From: an uncultured Pseudomonadota bacterium
GTDB taxonomy: Bacteria; Pseudomonadota; Gammaproteobacteria; Steroidobacterales; Steroidobacteraceae
Direction of reading: 5' to 3'
Assembly (NCBI GenBank): GCA_937920275.1
Contig: CALGVD010000078.1
Location: 1-45,029 of the forward strand
DNA length: 45,029 bases
Translations under genes and position numbers: made by a program
Notes under the pieces: generated by a model
Seen by the model: the letters and a program-made list of their open reading frames with translations, nothing else
Databases searched by the model: none
Told to the model about the DNA's origin: nothing
Shown here: positions 42,933 through 45,029 of the stretch, one piece after another
How the letters are laid out: each line of letters begins with the position of its first letter
Position numbering within the stretch: position 1 is the stretch's first letter

Positions 42933-44323
42933 GAACCTTCTCCCGCCATCGCCAACGCCCGCGCGGCCGAGCCGCTCTTGGCGAGCACCTCTTCGTATTC
43001 GCTCTGCGGGATGCTGTCGGCGACGATGCCCGCGCCCGCTTGGTAGCTGTATTCATCGCCGCGGAAGACCAGCGTGCGGATGGTGATCGCCTGATCCATG
43101 TCGCCCTGCGCACCGAAGTAGCCGACCGTGCCGCCATAGAGCCCGCGTCGCACCGGCTCCAGTTCGTCGATGATCTCCATCGCGCGTACCTTGGGCGCAC
43201 CGACCAGCGTGCCTGCGGGGAAGGCCGCCGCGAAGAGGTCGAAGGCATCACGCCCCGGCGCAAGTTCGCCGCGAACACCGCTCACGATGTGCATGACATG
43301 GCTATAACGCTCGATGGAGCGGTAGGGTGAGACATGCACGCTGCCTGCCTGTGCTACGCGCCCGAGATCGTTGCGGGCCAAGTCGACCAGCATCACATGC
43401 TCCGCGTTCTCTTTGGCATCGGCGAGCAACTCCTGCTCGAGACGCCGGTCTTCGGCATCGTCCTCGGCTCGCGGTCGGGTGCCCGCGATCGGACGCAGCT
43501 GCGCGTGTCCCCCAGAGAGCTTCACCAACGCCTCGGGCGAGGAGCCGACCACGGTGATGTCGCCGAGCGAGAGGTAGTACATGTAGGGCGAGGGATTGAT
43601 GAGACGCAGCGCGCGATAGGCGTCGAAGGGATCGACCGAATGCCGGCCACCGAAGCGGACCGACAGCACGAGCTGATAGACATCGCCCGCGGCGATGTAT
43701 TCTTTGGTGTGCGCGACGCCTGAGAGGAACTCGTCCTGTGACATGGACGCCGTCGCCGGCGAGAACCCGCCCGAGGGCCGTACCGGCGGCAAAGGACCGC
43801 GCAGCGCCGCGATGACTTCGCGCCGCAGCGACTGCCGCTCGGCCTCGCTGCCCGAATGCAGCAGCGCGATGCCACGCGTCAGGTGATCGAACACCAACAG
43901 CGACGAGGGCGCGACATAGTGCATGTCCGGTACGGACGAGGCCGAAGGCGCGCGCGGCGCCAGACGCTCGAACCAGCGCACGACATCGTAGGACGAATAG
44001 CCGACGAGCCCACCCGCGAGCGGGAAACCCGGCCCGGCACCGGGGGCCGTCGGCCGCGGCGCCCGCGCGAGCGCCTCGCGCAGCAGGGTCAAGAGCTCCG
44101 CCTGTCCGGCCGGGAGTGCGAACCGCTGTTTGCCGAACCAGTGACCGTCGGCGTCAAGCCGCAGTTCAAACGCCGCGTCACCGAAACCGATGAAGGAATA
44201 GCGCCCCAAGCGCTCACCGCCCTCCACGCTCTCGAGCAGGAAGGTCGGCTTGAAGGCCTGCAGCTTCAGGAACGCCGAGACCGGCGTGTCCAGATCGCCT
44301 GAGATGTCGAATGGTGGCTTCAT
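42929..44323 (-). CDS. trpE: anthranilate synthase component I
   Basis: 464 residues. The N-terminal part has [19 protein letters not shown], which includes the LLES element involved in tryptophan feedback inhibition. The chorismate-binding domain has [48 protein letters not shown] and [15 protein letters not shown]. With TrpG it makes anthranilate from chorismate. The N-terminus is short relative to some family members, but no in-frame start exists upstream. The only ribosome-binding candidate, GGGGTGGG, ends 11 nt before the ATG and lies in the 3' arm of the attenuator hairpin. Confidence 0.96.
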   Translation of the reverse strand: MKPPFDISGDLDTPVSAFLKLQAFKPTFLLESVEGGERLGRYSFIGFGDAAFELRLDADGHWFGKQRFALPAGQAELLTLLREALARAPRPTAPGAGPGFPLAGGLVGYSSYDVVRWFERLAPRAPSASSVPDMHYVAPSSLLVFDHLTRGIALLHSGSEAERQSLRREVIAALRGPLPPVRPSGGFSPATASMSQDEFLSGVAHTKEYIAAGDVYQLVLSVRFGGRHSVDPFDAYRALRLINPSPYMYYLSLGDITVVGSSPEALVKLSGGHAQLRPIAGTRPRAEDDAEDRRLEQELLADAKENAEHVMLVDLARNDLGRVAQAGSVHVSPYRSIERYSHVMHIVSGVRGELAPGRDAFDLFAAAFPAGTLVGAPKVRAMEIIDELEPVRRGLYGGTVGYFGAQGDMDQAITIRTLVFRGDEYSYQAGAGIVADSIPQSEYEEVLAKSGSAARALAMAGEGS

Positions 44324-44329
44324 AAACGC

Positions 44330-44361
44330 AAAAACCCACCCCGGAGTGTTCCGGAGATGGG
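44330..44361 (-). terminator. trp attenuator (terminator hairpin 3:4)
   Basis: On the minus strand CCCATCTCCGGA (44361-44350), loop ACAC, then TCCGGGGTGGG (44345-44335) form an 11-bp stem with one bulged T, followed by TTTTT (44334-44330). It stands immediately before the trpE ATG at 44323. The 5' arm can instead pair with GGAGAGGG (44418-44411), which itself can pair with CCCTCC (44428-44423) at the end of the leader coding region. This is the four-segment layout of transcription attenuation. Confidence 0.88.
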
Positions 44362-44419
44362 TTCGGGTGGTTCTATCCTCGTGTGTGAGATTCGAACAGC
44401 AGCGCCCGCGCCCTCTCCG

Positions 44420-44488
44420 TCAGGAGGGACGCCACCACCACCAACGGCCGAGGCCGAGGTGCGAGGTCTGGATGTGCTGCATGTTCAT
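44420..44488 (-). CDS. trpL: trp operon leader peptide with four consecutive Trp codons
   Basis: 22 codons: MNMQHIQTSHLGLGR, then four TGG codons (44443-44432), then RPS and TGA at 44422-44420. Ribosome stalling at the Trp codons when tryptophan is scarce would mask CCCTCC (segment 1) and free GGAGAGGG (segment 2) to pair with the terminator 5' arm. Completed translation would leave the terminator to form. The -10 box ends only 8 nt before the ATG, so the leader mRNA may have almost no 5' untranslated region. Confidence 0.92.
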   Translation of the reverse strand: MNMQHIQTSHLGLGRWWWWRPS

Positions 44489-44496
44489 CGAGGTCG

Positions 44497-44526
44497 AGTA
44501 TCCCTTTCTAGGAGAAGGGGAGTCAA
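44497..44526 (-). promoter_or_regulatory. trp operon promoter
   Basis: TTGACT (44526-44521; 5 of 6 to consensus), an 18-bp spacer and GATACT (44502-44497; 4 of 6). Expected initiation lies around 44488-44491, at or within 3 nt of the leader ATG. I do not see a TrpR-type operator. Confidence 0.7.
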
Positions 44527-44612
44527 GGGAGGATTGGGGGGATGGCAAGCGCCGCCGCCTCACCGTCACCGCGCATAGCGGCGTCCAGGGTCCGTGGCCT
44601 AGAGATGTGCCG

Positions 44613-45029
44613 TCACCCGAGCGCCATCGCCCAACGGATGAGTCCGTGGACCGACAGACCGGTCACCACAAGACCCACGGCGATGATGGCGTAACGCGGT
44701 GGCACATGCTTCGCCACCCAGGCGCCGAGCGGCGCCGCGAGCACACCGCCACCGAGCAGCGCGATCACGAGGTCGTAACGCTGCCAGTCGAAGGTGAAGA
44801 GGAAGGTGATCGAGATCGCGAGGGTGACAAAGAATTCTGCGGCGTTGGTGGTGCCGATCGCATAGCGCGGCGGCACGCCGCGCGCGATCAAGGTAGGGGT
44901 GCAGACCGTGCCCCAGCCGCCGCCACCGATGGCATCGAGGAACCCGGCGACGCCACCCAAGGCATGGCTCGGGGCGCGCGCGAGGCCGGGCTCGTCACGC
45001 CGGAACGCACGGCGCAGCAACAGGATCCC
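44613..45029 (-). CDS. TSUP (TauE/SafE, YfcA-like) family permease, C-terminal part
   Basis: 139 codons to the window edge; the 5' end is missing. The second-half repeat of the family is clear: ALGGVAGFLDAIGGGGWGTVCTPTLI followed by GVPPRYAIGTTNAAEFFVT. Three further hydrophobic segments lie downstream, with the short loop AKHVPPRYA. TSUP proteins are inner-membrane carriers, often linked to sulfur compounds or organic anions; the substrate is not deducible. It reads toward the trp promoter on the same strand, with 86 bp between. I see no clear terminator in that gap. Confidence 0.88.
   Translation of the reverse strand, partial: GILLLRRAFRRDEPGLARAPSHALGGVAGFLDAIGGGGWGTVCTPTLIARGVPPRYAIGTTNAAEFFVTLAISITFLFTFDWQRYDLVIALLGGGVLAAPLGAWVAKHVPPRYAIIAVGLVVTGLSVHGLIRWAMALG

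Overview
The window is about 45 kb of GC-rich bacterial chromosome, densely packed with short gaps and many ATGA or TGATG stop-start overlaps. Gene order points to a gammaproteobacterium: cytochrome c4-dsbA, ubiK-comM divergent from glnK-amtB, dapF-DUF484-xerC, hslVU, and DUF971-ubiE-ubiJ-ubiB. I would guess the Xanthomonadales/Nevskiales/Steroidobacterales neighbourhood, but the sequence alone does not fix the family. It looks like core chromosome. I see no insertion sequence, prophage, CRISPR array or rRNA; the only tRNA is tRNA-Arg(CCG).

Layout. 1-4134: end of a cytochrome c, DsbA, CorA, tRNA-Arg, an alpha/beta hydrolase on the minus strand, an exported Bcp-type peroxiredoxin and a membrane-anchored cytochrome c5. 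4147-7982: comM and ubiK (minus), divergent from glnK-amtB, which has a near-perfect sigma-54 promoter. 8041-13880: a terminator, a beta-hydroxyacid dehydrogenase, dapF, DUF484, xerC, hslV, hslU and small hypotheticals. 13890-19476: a minus-strand block with a MASE1 histidine kinase, a FixJ-type regulator and an exported DUF1800/DUF1501 pair. 19552-25698: a YbdK-type ligase, a CarH-type B12 photoreceptor with a recognisable operator, a divergent Tat-exported flavin amine oxidase, a FabH-like synthase and an MFS exporter. 25676-29078: a four-gene minus-strand operon of exported DUF3617-like proteins, including two paralogues. 29193-34048: ribosomal protein bTHX and a 2-oxoacid:ferredoxin oxidoreductase operon (GltD-like Fe-S flavoprotein, KorA, KorB). 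34151-37681: DUF971, ubiE, ubiJ, ubiB. 37668-44526: a complete seven-gene trpEGDCFBA operon with leader peptide and attenuator. 44613-45029: the end of a TSUP permease.

How the genes work together. The trp operon encodes the whole route from chorismate to tryptophan in one transcript, behind a 22-residue leader peptide with four consecutive Trp codons and a four-segment RNA switch. UbiE, UbiJ, UbiB and UbiK all belong to ubiquinone biosynthesis. GlnK and AmtB form the nitrogen-regulated ammonium uptake pair. KorA, KorB and the GltD-like protein would pass electrons from 2-oxoacid oxidation to NAD(P) through clustered Fe-S centres.

The signals most worth following are these: the CarH-type photoreceptor, with all five light-sensing residues and three 11-bp operator repeats running into its own start codon; the trp attenuator; two identical five-codon minigenes chained by ATGA overlaps between trpD and trpC; a recurrent -10-like box exactly 6 nt before the start codon of several genes, suggesting leaderless mRNAs; and the four-gene DUF3617-like secretory operon, whose function I cannot name.
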